This document shows, piece after piece, positions 15,293-24,622 of a stretch of DNA of 64,000 nucleotides. The notes beneath the pieces were generated by a model that ran no database searches, had not been told where the DNA came from, and saw nothing but the letters and a program-made list of their open reading frames with translations. Positions within the stretch are counted from its first letter, which is position 1, and every line of letters starts with the position of its first letter. The stretch covers positions 41,709 through 105,708 of the forward strand of contig JACUUX010000004.1 of NCBI GenBank assembly GCA_014859105.1, in the 5' to 3' direction. Origin of the DNA: Nitrospirota bacterium (GTDB lineage Bacteria > Nitrospirota > Thermodesulfovibrionia > Thermodesulfovibrionales > SM23-35). The position numbers were made by a program, and so were the translations under genes.

Positions 15293-17314
15293 TTAATAAA
15301 GCACACCACTTTGAAATAATCTCGCTATGAGGTCCTTGTGATATGAAAGATTAAAAATATGTTTCCTGTCCATCATACCATAATACTCATTTAGAGAAAT
15401 ACCCTTTTCAAAATTTTTTATTGTCGCACAGTATGTTTCATATGTCATGCTCAGGATTTCATCTATAAGGAAAATAAAGACAGTCATTTCAGCATTTAAG
15501 GTCTTAACACCTTCCTTTTTGAGTTTTCTCAAAAAAATCCCCATGTTCAAATAATCGTGTTCGTTTACGGATATAAATGCATTATCCAATTTGGGGTGAC
15601 TGGTATGATAAAAACTTGCCGGTGTCCATGGCCTTTCATAGAATGAAGACTTCTTTATCAAAAAATTAGTCAAATCTTCTATAAACGGAATTTGAGAGAA
15701 TAAAGTTTTTTGCATTGTGAGAGTGTGCCTGATGCGTTCCAATAAATCACAAAAATCAAAAGTAGCAAAAAAGTTTCCCGGCTTATTAATGTACGCACTG
15801 TTGATGATCTCCTCAACGAGGTCTACAGTTTTTTCTTCCAGACATGAAAAAAGGATGTGAAACAGTTCCGGGAAAAACCTCTCGAGATAGTTTAAAACAA
15901 ATATGAGCATTTCACATCTTAAGACGTCTTCTTCAGAGAGGGTTCGTGGCAAATAGACACAGAGATTATTGAAAGGAAAACTGTAAAGCTCATGAGATTT
16001 TATCTTCCTTATGGATGATATAAGGGTATCAAGCTCATGTGGGTTATCAGTATATTTTTCCCAACAGAGGCTGGCTATATCGGTAGACAGGTGATCGTAT
16101 GATATATTGACATTAAAGACATTATTACTGAAGAAATTGTGTGATAACCGGAATATTCCTGTAATTTCCTTCTTCATATCGTTGTATGAAGTAACAGTAT
16201 CATGGTATCTGCTGAAGAACAGGTACACATTCACATCTTCTCCCAGATGGCTACGAATGAGATTAAGATTTTCCTCCAGTTCTCTCATGGAATAGAATAA
16301 TTTCCTGCCTTTTATTTTTTCCCTGCTTTTATCAACAAAAACTTCAGGTGATAATTCAAAGAAGGGTTTATCACTGTTGCTCGGGAGAAAGATATCCCTA
16401 TAAAGTTCCAGAAACTTCTTATCAAACAACCTCCATGCACCATAATTCAGCTGAAATGATTTAACGAGGTCATTCTCCCGCTTCAAAGCCCTGAAAAGAT
16501 TTTTTATATATGTCCGGTCATTTTCATAGCACAGATATATTTTTCCTGTAAATTCCTTAAGTCGCCTCAGATCCGAAATAACTGACTCAATCGACCTTGC
16601 TATCGGCTTTGCCCTTCCGCTGTGCAACCTGAACGCCTTGCGACTTCCGCCGCAATATCTGCAACTGAATATGCAACCCCGCCCGATAAAGACAGGAAAC
16701 CCCATTCTATTTTCAACAGACTTTATATATAAATCATAATCATAAAGAAATGTAAGATCGCAGAACGATATATTTGAAAGTGTTTTCCGGTCAATAAAGT
16801 AAGAGGGATTATTTGATTTAATTCCTTCAGGATTTCGATAGATTAAGTTTGGAACCTTACAGACATCGGTGCCTTTCAGCAGCATTTCCAGAGGTTTCTC
16901 CGGGTCGCCTTTTATGATAAAATCAATAAAATTGCATTTTTCAAGTAAATTTTCTCCGAAATATCCGGCTGTAAAACCGCCGCAAATGATTTTTATAGAT
17001 TCAGTTCTGGATTTTATATATTCACTTAAACGGATAACTCCCCCTGCGGTTTCCTGCCAGTGAAAAATCAATCCAATATGTGTCGGCTGGAAAAGTTCAA
17101 GATAGTAGCCCAGTTTTTTGTATATCTCATCTCTGTTATATAATGACAGGTTCAGTATTTTTGCTTTAATGTTCTTCTGTCTCAGATAATCACATATACC
17201 GAAAGTTCCCATTGGTATATGAACAAAATATTCACTCGGACAGTTAATTAAGAGGAGTCCCGGGGAAATCAAAGGTTTATTTTCAGGAGGTGTCTTTTTA
17301 TCTTTTCTGCCCAT
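15293..17314 (-). CDS. B12-binding-domain radical SAM protein of unknown function
   Basis: 673 residues. The N-terminal ~150 residues form a cobalamin-binding-type Rossmann domain (LLLINCPSEYFVHIPMGTFG, LFQPTHIGLIFHW). The radical SAM core follows with CIFSCRYCGG (about residues 214-223, the CxxxCxxC cluster loop). The C-terminal ~350 residues match nothing I recognise. No histidine of a DxHxxG B12 motif is seen, so cobalamin may be bound base-off without it or not at all. It overlaps the 3' end of the MTA deaminase gene by 46 bases, so the two are probably transcribed together. The reaction is unknown; methyl transfer or a peptide/metabolite modification would fit the architecture. Confidence 0.75.
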   Translation of the reverse strand: MGRKDKKTPPENKPLISPGLLLINCPSEYFVHIPMGTFGICDYLRQKNIKAKILNLSLYNRDEIYKKLGYYLELFQPTHIGLIFHWQETAGGVIRLSEYIKSRTESIKIICGGFTAGYFGENLLEKCNFIDFIIKGDPEKPLEMLLKGTDVCKVPNLIYRNPEGIKSNNPSYFIDRKTLSNISFCDLTFLYDYDLYIKSVENRMGFPVFIGRGCIFSCRYCGGSRKAFRLHSGRAKPIARSIESVISDLRRLKEFTGKIYLCYENDRTYIKNLFRALKRENDLVKSFQLNYGAWRLFDKKFLELYRDIFLPSNSDKPFFELSPEVFVDKSREKIKGRKLFYSMRELEENLNLIRSHLGEDVNVYLFFSRYHDTVTSYNDMKKEITGIFRLSHNFFSNNVFNVNISYDHLSTDIASLCWEKYTDNPHELDTLISSIRKIKSHELYSFPFNNLCVYLPRTLSEEDVLRCEMLIFVLNYLERFFPELFHILFSCLEEKTVDLVEEIINSAYINKPGNFFATFDFCDLLERIRHTLTMQKTLFSQIPFIEDLTNFLIKKSSFYERPWTPASFYHTSHPKLDNAFISVNEHDYLNMGIFLRKLKKEGVKTLNAEMTVFIFLIDEILSMTYETYCATIKNFEKGISLNEYYGMMDRKHIFNLSYHKDLIARLFQSGVLY

Positions 17315-18603
17315 CTAACGGCCTTATAAAGAATCTCTGCCTCGTCACCTGTTAAGAGTTTTCTGTTATCAATAACAAGTTTGCCATTTACCATTACTGT
17401 CTCTATATCGGAAGCCATTGCTGCATATACAATATGAGAGTATACGTCATAGACAGGAGTGAGATGAGGCTTATTTAAATCTAGCATCACAATATCAGCC
17501 AATTTGCCTTTCTCAAGGCTTCCTATCTTATCCCCGAGACCTAACACATCGGCTCCCCATCTTGTGCCCATCAGAAGAGCTTTTTTAGCATCAAGTACAG
17601 TTGGATTATTAGAAAGTGCTTTGTGCACCTTTGCAGTAGTAGACATCTCGCTCAGTATATTGAGATCATTATTGCTCGCAGCTCCATCTGTACCAAAGGT
17701 AACTTTTACACCAGCCATCAGCATCGTTACAACGGGTGCAAAACCTGAAGCCAGCTTCAGGTTGCTCTCCATGCAGTGGGAAACACCGACTTTTCTCCTT
17801 GCAAGGATTTCGATCTCGTCATCGTCTATCCATATACAGTGTGCAGCCAGGACCTTTTCATCCAGAAAGCCTAAGGATTCGAGATATTCAACAGGCTTCT
17901 TGTTATGTTTAATCTTCACTTCTCCTGCTTCCCACTGTGTCTCCGAGAGATGTATATGCAGGGGTACATTAAATTTTTCAGCAATTGCTCTGGACTTCTC
18001 GAGAGTTTCGGTACTGCAGGAATAGATTGCATGAGGTGCAATACAAGGAGTGATAAGTTCATCTCCTTTCCAGTTGTTCACAAAACTTCTGGCATTTTCA
18101 AGATATTCATCCGGGGTCCTGGCAGATACTGTAGGAAAATCAAGAATCCCTGTTCCCAAAACCGCTCTCATCCCAACCTTCTTTGTTGTTTCACCTGCTG
18201 CGTCTTCAAAGAAATACATGTCATTATAGGTTGTTACTCCTCCCTTGAGCATTTCAAGACAGGCAAGTTCGACTGCATCATAGATAAACTCGGGACTCAG
18301 CCATTTATTTTCTGCAGGCCATATGTGGTTTTCGAGCCATATTTTTAAAGGCAGGTCATCAGCAATTCCCCTGAAGTAAACCATTGCTGCATGAGTATGG
18401 GTATTAATGAGACCCGGCAGTATTACACTTCCTTCCCTCCGTATTTCTTTTTCAGGATTATATTTTTTATATATTTCTGAATATACGCCAACATCGATTA
18501 TTTTATTGCCCTTTATTGCAACAGCGCCATTTTCAATGACAGTAAGGTTTTCATCCATTGTTAAGACATAATCGCCACCTATTATGTAATCGACATTCTG
18601 CAT
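17269..18603 (-). CDS. mtaD: 5'-methylthioadenosine / S-adenosylhomocysteine deaminase
   Basis: 444-residue amidohydrolase with the metal site NTHTHAAM (His69/His71) near the N-terminus, then HIHLSETQWE, AHCIWID and FGTDGAASNNDLN, in the arrangement of the MTA/SAH deaminase (SsnA/MtaD) family. FRGIADDLPLKIWL after the HTH motif is diagnostic of this subgroup. It deaminates methylthioadenosine or SAH to the inosine form and feeds methionine salvage. mtnA, the next isomerase-type step, is present at 52693. A downstream radical SAM gene overlaps its 3' end. SAH turnover would suit a neighbour that uses SAM, but that link is inference. Confidence 0.88.
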   Translation of the reverse strand: MQNVDYIIGGDYVLTMDENLTVIENGAVAIKGNKIIDVGVYSEIYKKYNPEKEIRREGSVILPGLINTHTHAAMVYFRGIADDLPLKIWLENHIWPAENKWLSPEFIYDAVELACLEMLKGGVTTYNDMYFFEDAAGETTKKVGMRAVLGTGILDFPTVSARTPDEYLENARSFVNNWKGDELITPCIAPHAIYSCSTETLEKSRAIAEKFNVPLHIHLSETQWEAGEVKIKHNKKPVEYLESLGFLDEKVLAAHCIWIDDDEIEILARRKVGVSHCMESNLKLASGFAPVVTMLMAGVKVTFGTDGAASNNDLNILSEMSTTAKVHKALSNNPTVLDAKKALLMGTRWGADVLGLGDKIGSLEKGKLADIVMLDLNKPHLTPVYDVYSHIVYAAMASDIETVMVNGKLVIDNRKLLTGDEAEILYKAVRWAEKIKRHLLKINL

Positions 18604-18676
18604 TATTCGGGTTAGCCAAAAAGCAATTTGTTAGATTATTTTAACCTGAATTGAGCAATTCTTTTGATAAATCAAG

Positions 18677-18745
18677 GACAGCCGGGACGGCTGTCCTACC
18701 TGAAAGGTAAACCTTAAAACCCGTAGGACAGGCGTCCCGGCTGTC
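18677..18745. repeat. Palindromic intergenic repeat (23-bp arms)
   Basis: Two 23-base arms (18677-18699 and 18723-18745) are reverse complements with one mismatch, separated by 23 bases. The core is gacagccgggacg / cgtcccggctgtc. It lies between asd and the MTA deaminase gene, both on the minus strand. It could form a stable RNA hairpin that stops or stabilises the asd transcript. It looks like a REP-type element rather than a simple terminator, as there is no T tail. Confidence 0.75.
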
Positions 18746-18798
18746 TCAGCGGCATTATGAAATAATAAATCGCTCAAATTAGGTTTATATTTGGTTAT

Positions 18799-19824
18799 TT
18801 AAACAGATGCCGTCTCAATAAGCTTCTCTGCTATCTGAACTGCATTCAACGCAGCACCTTTCCTGAGGTTGTCAGCAACTATCCACATGTTGATACCGGT
18901 ATCTATTGACTCATCCTCCCTTATCCTTCCGACATAAGTCTCATCTTTTCCTGCTACGTTAATCGGGATAGGATAAATATTTTTCTCCGGCGCATCAAAT
19001 ACAATCACATTAGGTGCTGCTGACAAAATAGCCCTTACTTCATCGGGAGGAAGTTTCCTTTCGGTTTCTATGTTTAAACTTTCAGAGTGTCCTCTGAATA
19101 CAGGTACCCTGACAGTTGTTGCTGTTATCCTTATTGAATTATCACCTAAAATTTTTCTTGTCTCATTCACCATCTTCATCTCTTCTTTTGTATAACCGTT
19201 TTCAAGAAACTTATCTATATGAGGAATGACATTGAATGCTATCTGATAGGGATATACATTGCACTTAACTTCGCGAAAATTCAAAAGATCAGTTGTCTGC
19301 TGCAAGAGCTCATCCATTGCCTTTTGCCCGGTACCTGACACAGCCTGGAAGGTAGTTGCGACAACCCGTTTAATTTTTGCCACGTCATGTATTGGTTTCA
19401 GGACAACCACCATCTGTATCGTGGAACAATTAGGATTTGCAATTATACCTTTATGCCATTTCAGATCATCCGGATTAACCTCAGGAACTACAAGAGGAAC
19501 ATCAGGATCCATCCTCCATTGGCTTGAATTATCAACAACAACACTGCCTGCCCTTGCAGCAACCGGTGCCCATATCCTAGACCTTTCCGCACCCGCTGAA
19601 AAGAGCGCAATATCTATACCATTGAATGAATCTTCCTTCAATGTTTCAACAGGAATCTCCTTATCTTTGAACTCCTTAATCTTCCCTTCAGATCTTTCTG
19701 ATGCAAAAAGTCTTAATCTTTCCACAGGGAAATATCTTTCTTCAAGGGTCTTTACCATTTCGTTACCCACAGCGCCGGTTGCACCCACAACAGCAACAAT
19801 ATAACTTTCTTTTTTTCTTAGCAC
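18799..19824 (-). CDS. asd: Aspartate-semialdehyde dehydrogenase
   Basis: 341 residues with the N-terminal dinucleotide-binding GATGAVGNEMVKTLEER, the active-site Cys in NPNCSTIQM (about Cys133), VSGTGQKAMDEL, and a conserved RVPVFRGHSESLNIE near the C-terminal dimer region. It reduces aspartyl phosphate to aspartate semialdehyde with NADPH, the branch point for lysine, diaminopimelate, threonine and methionine. The normal usg/leuB neighbours are not seen. It appears to be transcribed alone, with the 23-bp palindrome downstream. Confidence 0.96.
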   Translation of the reverse strand: MLRKKESYIVAVVGATGAVGNEMVKTLEERYFPVERLRLFASERSEGKIKEFKDKEIPVETLKEDSFNGIDIALFSAGAERSRIWAPVAARAGSVVVDNSSQWRMDPDVPLVVPEVNPDDLKWHKGIIANPNCSTIQMVVVLKPIHDVAKIKRVVATTFQAVSGTGQKAMDELLQQTTDLLNFREVKCNVYPYQIAFNVIPHIDKFLENGYTKEEMKMVNETRKILGDNSIRITATTVRVPVFRGHSESLNIETERKLPPDEVRAILSAAPNVIVFDAPEKNIYPIPINVAGKDETYVGRIREDESIDTGINMWIVADNLRKGAALNAVQIAEKLIETASV

Positions 19825-20031
19825 TTATACGCCTCCGTTATGAAAATAAATGAATGCTGCATGGAAGCTCCGAGCTTGCCCGGAGAGTTTCACCTATTAA
19901 ATATAGTTAATTTTATAACTATAACTTTTAAAAAACAATATATATTATAAACCTTTATTTTGAATTTTATGTATGATAGAATTCGAAACTAAATAATAGA
20001 AGTATTGACAGTAGCTTTAAGGAGGAGCTAT

Positions 20032-20535
20032 ATGGCTTCGATAAAAGGTGATTTATCTGTCATGCCACTTTCTGATCTGCTACAGTGGATAGAATTAAGC
20101 AAAAAAACCGGAACTATTACAGTAAATTCTCATGGAATCGAAAAGAAAATCTACGTAGAGGACGGGAAAATACTTTATGTCTCTTCTAATAAAGAGGGTG
20201 AACGCCTGGGCGAGTTCATACACAAGGGTTTACATCTTGAAATCAGCAAGATAAAAACATCTTTGCTTCAGAGTCAGACAATGAAGATTCCATTTACGCA
20301 GAGGTTGATTGAACTTAATTATTTCACAGAAGACCAGTTAAGAAAAATAATAAGGACATTTGCAAAAGAAATCTTACTTGATGCTGTTACATGGAAAGAT
20401 GGCTGGGTTGAATTTATCGAGGGTATCGTACCAAATTATGTAATGAAAGGACCGATAAAATTAAATACTACCGAAATAATCTTTGAGATCTTCAAAGAAA
20501 TCGAGGATCTAAAAACGGGGTTCAAAAAGATATGA
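20032..20535 (+). CDS. DUF4388 domain protein
   Basis: I set the start at the ATG following aaggagg, giving MASIKGDLSVMPLSDLLQWI (167 residues). The N-terminal ~90 residues are a DUF4388 domain: a short helix-strand module with the LSDLLQWIELSKKTGTITV and KIYVEDGKILYVSS pattern. The remainder, helical with LGEFI and ITQRLIELNYF-like segments, is shared with the longer protein at 55288. DUF4388 is found in PATAN-like regulators and in gliding/motility or signalling proteins. The function is unknown. It overlaps argH by 4 bases (ATGA), so it is co-translated with it. Confidence 0.75.
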   Translation: MASIKGDLSVMPLSDLLQWIELSKKTGTITVNSHGIEKKIYVEDGKILYVSSNKEGERLGEFIHKGLHLEISKIKTSLLQSQTMKIPFTQRLIELNYFTEDQLRKIIRTFAKEILLDAVTWKDGWVEFIEGIVPNYVMKGPIKLNTTEIIFEIFKEIEDLKTGFKKI

Positions 20536-21911
20536 AAAAACTCTGGTCTGGAAGATTCAAGGAAAAAACCTCAAAGATTGTAGAATATTTTACAGGGTCT
20601 ATATCCTTTGACCATCGCCTCTGGAAATATGATATCAAAGGCAGCATAGCCCATGCAAAGATGCTCGGCAAACAGGGCATCATTACGCTTGAAGAATCTA
20701 AAAAAATAATAAAGGGGCTTGAAGAAATAACAAATGAAATAGAAACAGGAAGGTTTGTATTCAGGGAGGAACTCGAAGATATTCATATGAATATCGAGTC
20801 TGCCCTCATCAAAAAAATAGGGGATACAGGTGGAAAACTCCACACGGCAAGGTCAAGAAATGACCAGATAGCACTTGACCTTAGATTGTTTATCAGGACG
20901 GAGATAAAAGGAATAATTGTTCTTGTTAAAAAATTCCAGAAAACACTCCTTAACATCTCAATAAAACACCTTGATACCTTAATGCCCGGATACACACATT
21001 TACAGCGGGCTCAACCGGTACTCCTGTCACACCATATTCTTGCCTATGTTGAGATGCTGCAAAGGGATGTGGAAAGACTTAAAGATGCATTAAAAAGAGT
21101 AAATCTGCTTCCTTTGGGCTCATGTGCTGTTGCAGGAACATCGCTCCCTGTAGACAGGGCTTATGTTGCAAAGCTTCTCGAATTTGACGGTGTTTCTCAG
21201 AACAGCATAGACGCTGTATCGGACAGGGATTTCGTAATAGAGTTTTTATCGAATGCCGCTATCATCATCATGCATCTTTCAAGACTTGCCGAAGAACTCG
21301 TATTATGGTCAACCGAAGAATTTAAATTTATGGAATTACCCGATGCATTTGCAACAGGCTCAAGCATAATGCCCCAGAAAAAGAATCCGGATGTTGCAGA
21401 ACTGGTCAGAGGAAAGACAGGAAGGGTTTATGGAAGCCTTCTGTCTCTTTTAACCATCATGAAAGGTCTTCCGCTATCGTATAACAGGGATATGCAGGAA
21501 GATAAAATACCTTTATTTGATACGGTTGATACTATTAAAGCCTGTCTTACCGTCATGAATGAAATGTTTCCCGGTATTAAATTTAACACTAAAAGAATGC
21601 ATGAGACCGCAGATGAAGCTTACTCGACTGCTACTGATGTAGCAGAGTATCTCGTAAAAAAAGGCTTATCTTTCAGAAAGGCACACGAAATAACGGGTAA
21701 AATTGTCCTCTATTGCGTAGAGGGAAAAAAGAAACTCGGAGATCTCACATTAAAAGAACTCCATAACTTTTCTGGTTTATTTTCAAATGATATCTATTCC
21801 TGTTTAAAGGCAGAAGAGTCAGTAAAGAGTAGAAGATCACCTGGCGGCACATCACTCAAAGAGGTTACAAAACAGATAATAAGGCTTAGAAAAATAGTCG
21901 GGGGAAGATAA
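20532..21911 (+). CDS. argH: Argininosuccinate lyase
   Basis: 459 residues, normal length for the fumarase/aspartase superfamily. It has HTARSRNDQIALDLRLF early, HLQRAQPVLLSHHIL, SDRDFVIEFLSNAA, and the family signature GSSIMPQKKNPD (about residues 280-291). It splits argininosuccinate to arginine and fumarate, the last step of arginine synthesis. It overlaps the DUF4388 gene upstream. A lipoprotein gene beginning 46 bases downstream with its own strong ribosome binding site probably belongs to the same unit. Confidence 0.97.
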   Translation: MKKLWSGRFKEKTSKIVEYFTGSISFDHRLWKYDIKGSIAHAKMLGKQGIITLEESKKIIKGLEEITNEIETGRFVFREELEDIHMNIESALIKKIGDTGGKLHTARSRNDQIALDLRLFIRTEIKGIIVLVKKFQKTLLNISIKHLDTLMPGYTHLQRAQPVLLSHHILAYVEMLQRDVERLKDALKRVNLLPLGSCAVAGTSLPVDRAYVAKLLEFDGVSQNSIDAVSDRDFVIEFLSNAAIIIMHLSRLAEELVLWSTEEFKFMELPDAFATGSSIMPQKKNPDVAELVRGKTGRVYGSLLSLLTIMKGLPLSYNRDMQEDKIPLFDTVDTIKACLTVMNEMFPGIKFNTKRMHETADEAYSTATDVAEYLVKKGLSFRKAHEITGKIVLYCVEGKKKLGDLTLKELHNFSGLFSNDIYSCLKAEESVKSRRSPGGTSLKEVTKQIIRLRKIVGGR

Positions 21912-21957
21912 GCCACACTCTTTGCACAGGTATCCTGATCTTCACAAAGGAGGCGAT

Positions 21958-22956
21958 ATGAAAGCCTTTTCTGCACATATGCCCTCACTTTTTATTTATA
22001 AATGCATTTTCCGGGCAAGACGATTTCTTATTGTATTCTTATTGGTTGGTGTCTGTTGTTTTTTCTTTTCATGCGGCAAAAGAGGTGATCCAACTCTGAA
22101 ATCATATGAAAAGCCACCTCCTCCTGCTGGGCTCAGAGCCATCCACAGGGAAACAGAGATTCTCCTGATGTGGGATTTTCCAAAAGATAAAGAACCAATT
22201 ATAAAAGCATTTCATCTTATGAAATCAAAAAACAAAGATTTCGAAAGAATTGCTATACCTGGAAGTGACAGGCGTTCCTATATAGAAAGAAATTTTGAAA
22301 CAGGCATTGAGTACAAATATAAAATTAACTCTCAGAATCTAAAAGGAATAATAAGTAATGACTCAAATATTCTCGCCGTTATACCTGCAGACACGCCTTC
22401 CCCTCCGGGAAAAATATCTTATGAAGTTAAAGATAACTTTTTAATCTTGAATTGGAAAAGTGTTGAAGAACAAATTCTGTATAATGTTTATAAAAGCTAT
22501 GAAAAAGGCATTTACGGCTTGATACCTGTCAACAAAGAACCTTTAAAGGAAACCTCATTTAGAGATGCCTTTGATATAACAAGAGCTGTTTACTATACAG
22601 TAAGAAGCCTGAGAGGCAGTGATATAAGAGATGAAGGAATGGCTTCTGAGGAGATAAATATAGAACCTTCAGAGTTCATCCCTTCTATGCCCGCGGGCAT
22701 TCAAGCAATAGCGAGAGAGATAGATGTCTATATTATATGGCAGGAGCCGCCGGAAACCTGGATATCCGGATACAGAATTTACAGAAAGACCGAAGCGGAC
22801 AAAGACTATACGCTTATTGGAGAGACACAGGTCCCTGCTTTTATTGATAATGATAAACCCTTAACATTTAGAAATTACAGAGTCAGTGCCCTTGGTCCTG
22901 TAAAGGAAGGCCCGCCTGCTGAGATAAAAAATGTAATTTTTACTCCCCTGCAATGA
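21958..22956 (+). CDS. Lipoprotein with fibronectin type III-like repeats
   Basis: I take the ATG after aaaggaggcgat, giving MKAFSAHMPSLFIYKCIF (332 residues). A long basic then hydrophobic leader ends in a lipobox FFFSCGKRGDP. The CGKRGDP start is like the small LptM/YifL-type lipoproteins that often sit between argH and lysA in Gram-negatives. Two to three FN3-like modules follow, recognisable by PPPPAGLRAIHRETEILLMW, then SPPGKISYEV and MPAGIQAIAREIDVYIIW. It is probably anchored in the outer membrane or periplasm. LysA is not adjacent here. The exact role is unknown. Confidence 0.75.
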   Translation: MKAFSAHMPSLFIYKCIFRARRFLIVFLLVGVCCFFFSCGKRGDPTLKSYEKPPPPAGLRAIHRETEILLMWDFPKDKEPIIKAFHLMKSKNKDFERIAIPGSDRRSYIERNFETGIEYKYKINSQNLKGIISNDSNILAVIPADTPSPPGKISYEVKDNFLILNWKSVEEQILYNVYKSYEKGIYGLIPVNKEPLKETSFRDAFDITRAVYYTVRSLRGSDIRDEGMASEEINIEPSEFIPSMPAGIQAIAREIDVYIIWQEPPETWISGYRIYRKTEADKDYTLIGETQVPAFIDNDKPLTFRNYRVSALGPVKEGPPAEIKNVIFTPLQ

Positions 22957-23031
22957 TAATATCCCTTCTGAATTGATATTTTATGCGAAAATATTTTAAG
23001 GTTTGCTGGTGAAAGAGGGAATTTATGGGAT

Positions 23032-23064
23032 GCAGGTTCCGAATTATTATCGGAACCTGCGTTT
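23032..23064 (+). terminator. Hairpin terminator after the lipoprotein gene (possibly shared with csp)
   Basis: Perfect 11-base arms (gcaggttccga at 23032-23042 and tcggaacctgc at 23050-23060) with a 7-base loop, followed by gtttt in the plus direction. It stands 75 bases after the lipoprotein gene and just before the convergent csp stop. It may serve both strands, though the T tail is short. Confidence 0.7.
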
Positions 23065-23067
23065 TGA

Positions 23068-23268
23068 CTAAGCTTTCATAACTTTTTCTGCTTTTGGACC
23101 CTTTGGACCATCAACAACTTCAAAAGTTACCGCCTGACCTTCAGATAAAGTCTTGAACCCATTGCCCTGAATTGCAGAGTAATGAACAAAAACATCGCCG
23201 CCGTCTTCTTTGGTAATGAATCCAAAGCCTTTGGACTCGTTGAACCATTTTACGGTTCCTTTTTCCAT
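23068..23268 (-). CDS. csp: Cold-shock-domain protein
   Basis: 66 residues, the standard CspA size, with [12 protein letters not shown] (RNP1) and DVFVHYSAI (RNP2), and ending ...[13 protein letters not shown]. It binds single-stranded RNA/DNA and acts as an RNA chaperone. The ribosome binding site aaggaggtg is strong. A long untranslated leader is likely upstream (see the following entry), as is common for cold-shock genes. It is transcribed alone, and the convergent terminator hairpin follows. Confidence 0.96.
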   Translation of the reverse strand: MEKGTVKWFNESKGFGFITKEDGGDVFVHYSAIQGNGFKTLSEGQAVTFEVVDGPKGPKAEKVMKA

Positions 23269-23412
23269 ACTGCTACACCTCCTTATTAATAAAAATCGAA
23301 GAATACGGAATGATACTTTGAAGAGCTACAAAGTCCAAAGTCTTTGAAGCTACATACAGCAAAGCTTCCGAAACTTCGAAAATAGTATTGCATATACTTA
23401 TAGAAAGGTCAA
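23269..23412 (-). promoter_or_regulatory. csp promoter and long 5' leader
   Basis: On the minus strand TTGACC (23407-23412) is followed by aatact/tactat at about 17-19 bases. This would give a leader of roughly 115 bases before the csp ATG. The leader contains several short complementary runs around cttcaaagactttgg and could fold. Thermosensor-type leaders are known for cspA. Here only length and position support that. Confidence 0.35.
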
Positions 23413-23505
23413 GATAAATATGGTAGGCGTTGGTTGACAGAAATTTTTGATTTGTATACTCTAATAAAAATGAAACTTTTATAGCAAGCTGGGAAGCCTG
23501 CCTCA

Positions 23506-24093
23506 ATGAAAGATAAGATATTTAAAGCATTTGAAGAAAGTATTCAGGTAAAAGAGAAGTTCATCAATGAAAAAAATATCGATAAAATTTTTGAAGTATC
23601 AAAGGTTATTGCCAATGCTTTCAATGAAGGTAAAAAAGTAATATTATTTGGTAATGGAGGGAGTGCCACCGATGCATCTCATATTGCAGCAGAATTCATA
23701 AACAGGTTCAAAAGAGAGCGCCCCGGCCTACCGGCCCTGTCACTTAATACAGACATGGCGGTGATCACTTCTATTGCAAATGATTATGATTTTTCTGAAG
23801 TCTTCTCAAAACAGCTCAAATCCATTGCAGATGAGGGAGATATTGTTATTGCAATCAGCACGAGCGGAAATTCCCCAAATGTCCTTAAAGCTGTGGATGT
23901 AGCAAAAAAAAAGAGACTGACCACAGTTGCGCTTACCGGTATGAAAGGAGACAGACTCGCATCTAAAGCAACATTTGCATTTATTGTTCCTTCGGATAAC
24001 ACCCCCAGAATTCAGGAAACCCATATAACTATCGGACATGTAATCTGCCAGATGGTGGAAGAGATACTCTTTGAAGTACCAAGGAAAAAATAA
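23506..24093 (+). CDS. gmhA: Phosphoheptose isomerase (SIS domain)
   Basis: 195-residue SIS-domain protein. GNGGSATDASHIAAEFINRF carries the GmhA signature after the N-terminal helix, followed by DIVIAISTSGNSPNVLKAV and the C-terminal IQETHITIGHVICQMVEE with the catalytic His/Glu region. It converts sedoheptulose-7-phosphate to glycero-manno-heptose-7-phosphate, the first step to LPS core heptose. It is transcribed divergently from csp. The other heptose genes are not in this window. Confidence 0.93.
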   Translation: MKDKIFKAFEESIQVKEKFINEKNIDKIFEVSKVIANAFNEGKKVILFGNGGSATDASHIAAEFINRFKRERPGLPALSLNTDMAVITSIANDYDFSEVFSKQLKSIADEGDIVIAISTSGNSPNVLKAVDVAKKKRLTTVALTGMKGDRLASKATFAFIVPSDNTPRIQETHITIGHVICQMVEEILFEVPRKK

Positions 24094-24136
24094 TCCTTAA
24101 AAAGATAATATCAGAGATAGATTCGAGTTTTGAAAC

Positions 24137-24622
24137 ATGATAATACTCGGTATCGACCCGGGCTTAGCCAGTACAGGTTTCGGTGCAATAAGATGCGATA
24201 AAGCCATTCCGTTTTTACTTAAATGTGGTTATATTAAGACATCTTCAAAAGAACATATCTCCAATAGGCTATTCCAGATTCATTCAGAATTAAATCAATT
24301 AATACACTTTTTACATCCGGATTTGATAGCAATTGAGAATGTTTTTTCTTTAGTCAGATACCCTAAGGCTGGTATATTATTAGGAGGAGTTTTGGGTATT
24401 ATATATTTATCTGTTTTCCAAAATAATATCTCGATGATAGAGATTACATCAAAAGAGGTAAAAAATTCCCTGGTCGGACATGGCGGAGCAGATAAACAGC
24501 AGGTTAGATCTACTATAAAGAAATTGCTCAAGATCACCGATATTAAATCGTTTCATGCTTCGGATGCAGTGGCTATAGCCTTGACTGCGTTTTATAGAAA
24601 GACTTCTCGGAGAGAGAGATGA
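24137..24622 (+). CDS. ruvC: Holliday junction endonuclease RuvC
   Basis: 161 residues. Asp7 is in ILGIDPGLASTGFG, the second acidic residue in LIAIENVFSL, and the C-terminal acidic pair in SFHASDAVAIAL, the usual four-carboxylate RNase H-like site. It resolves Holliday junctions together with RuvAB. Its stop overlaps the ruvA start by 4 bases, and ruvA overlaps ruvB in the same way, so the three are one translation-coupled operon. Confidence 0.95.
   Translation: MIILGIDPGLASTGFGAIRCDKAIPFLLKCGYIKTSSKEHISNRLFQIHSELNQLIHFLHPDLIAIENVFSLVRYPKAGILLGGVLGIIYLSVFQNNISMIEITSKEVKNSLVGHGGADKQQVRSTIKKLLKITDIKSFHASDAVAIALTAFYRKTSRRER

Noticed and set aside
23273..23506. 77-codon minus frame upstream of csp
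   Set aside because: It covers the csp leader and promoter and has no family match. A leader peptide is possible but not supported.
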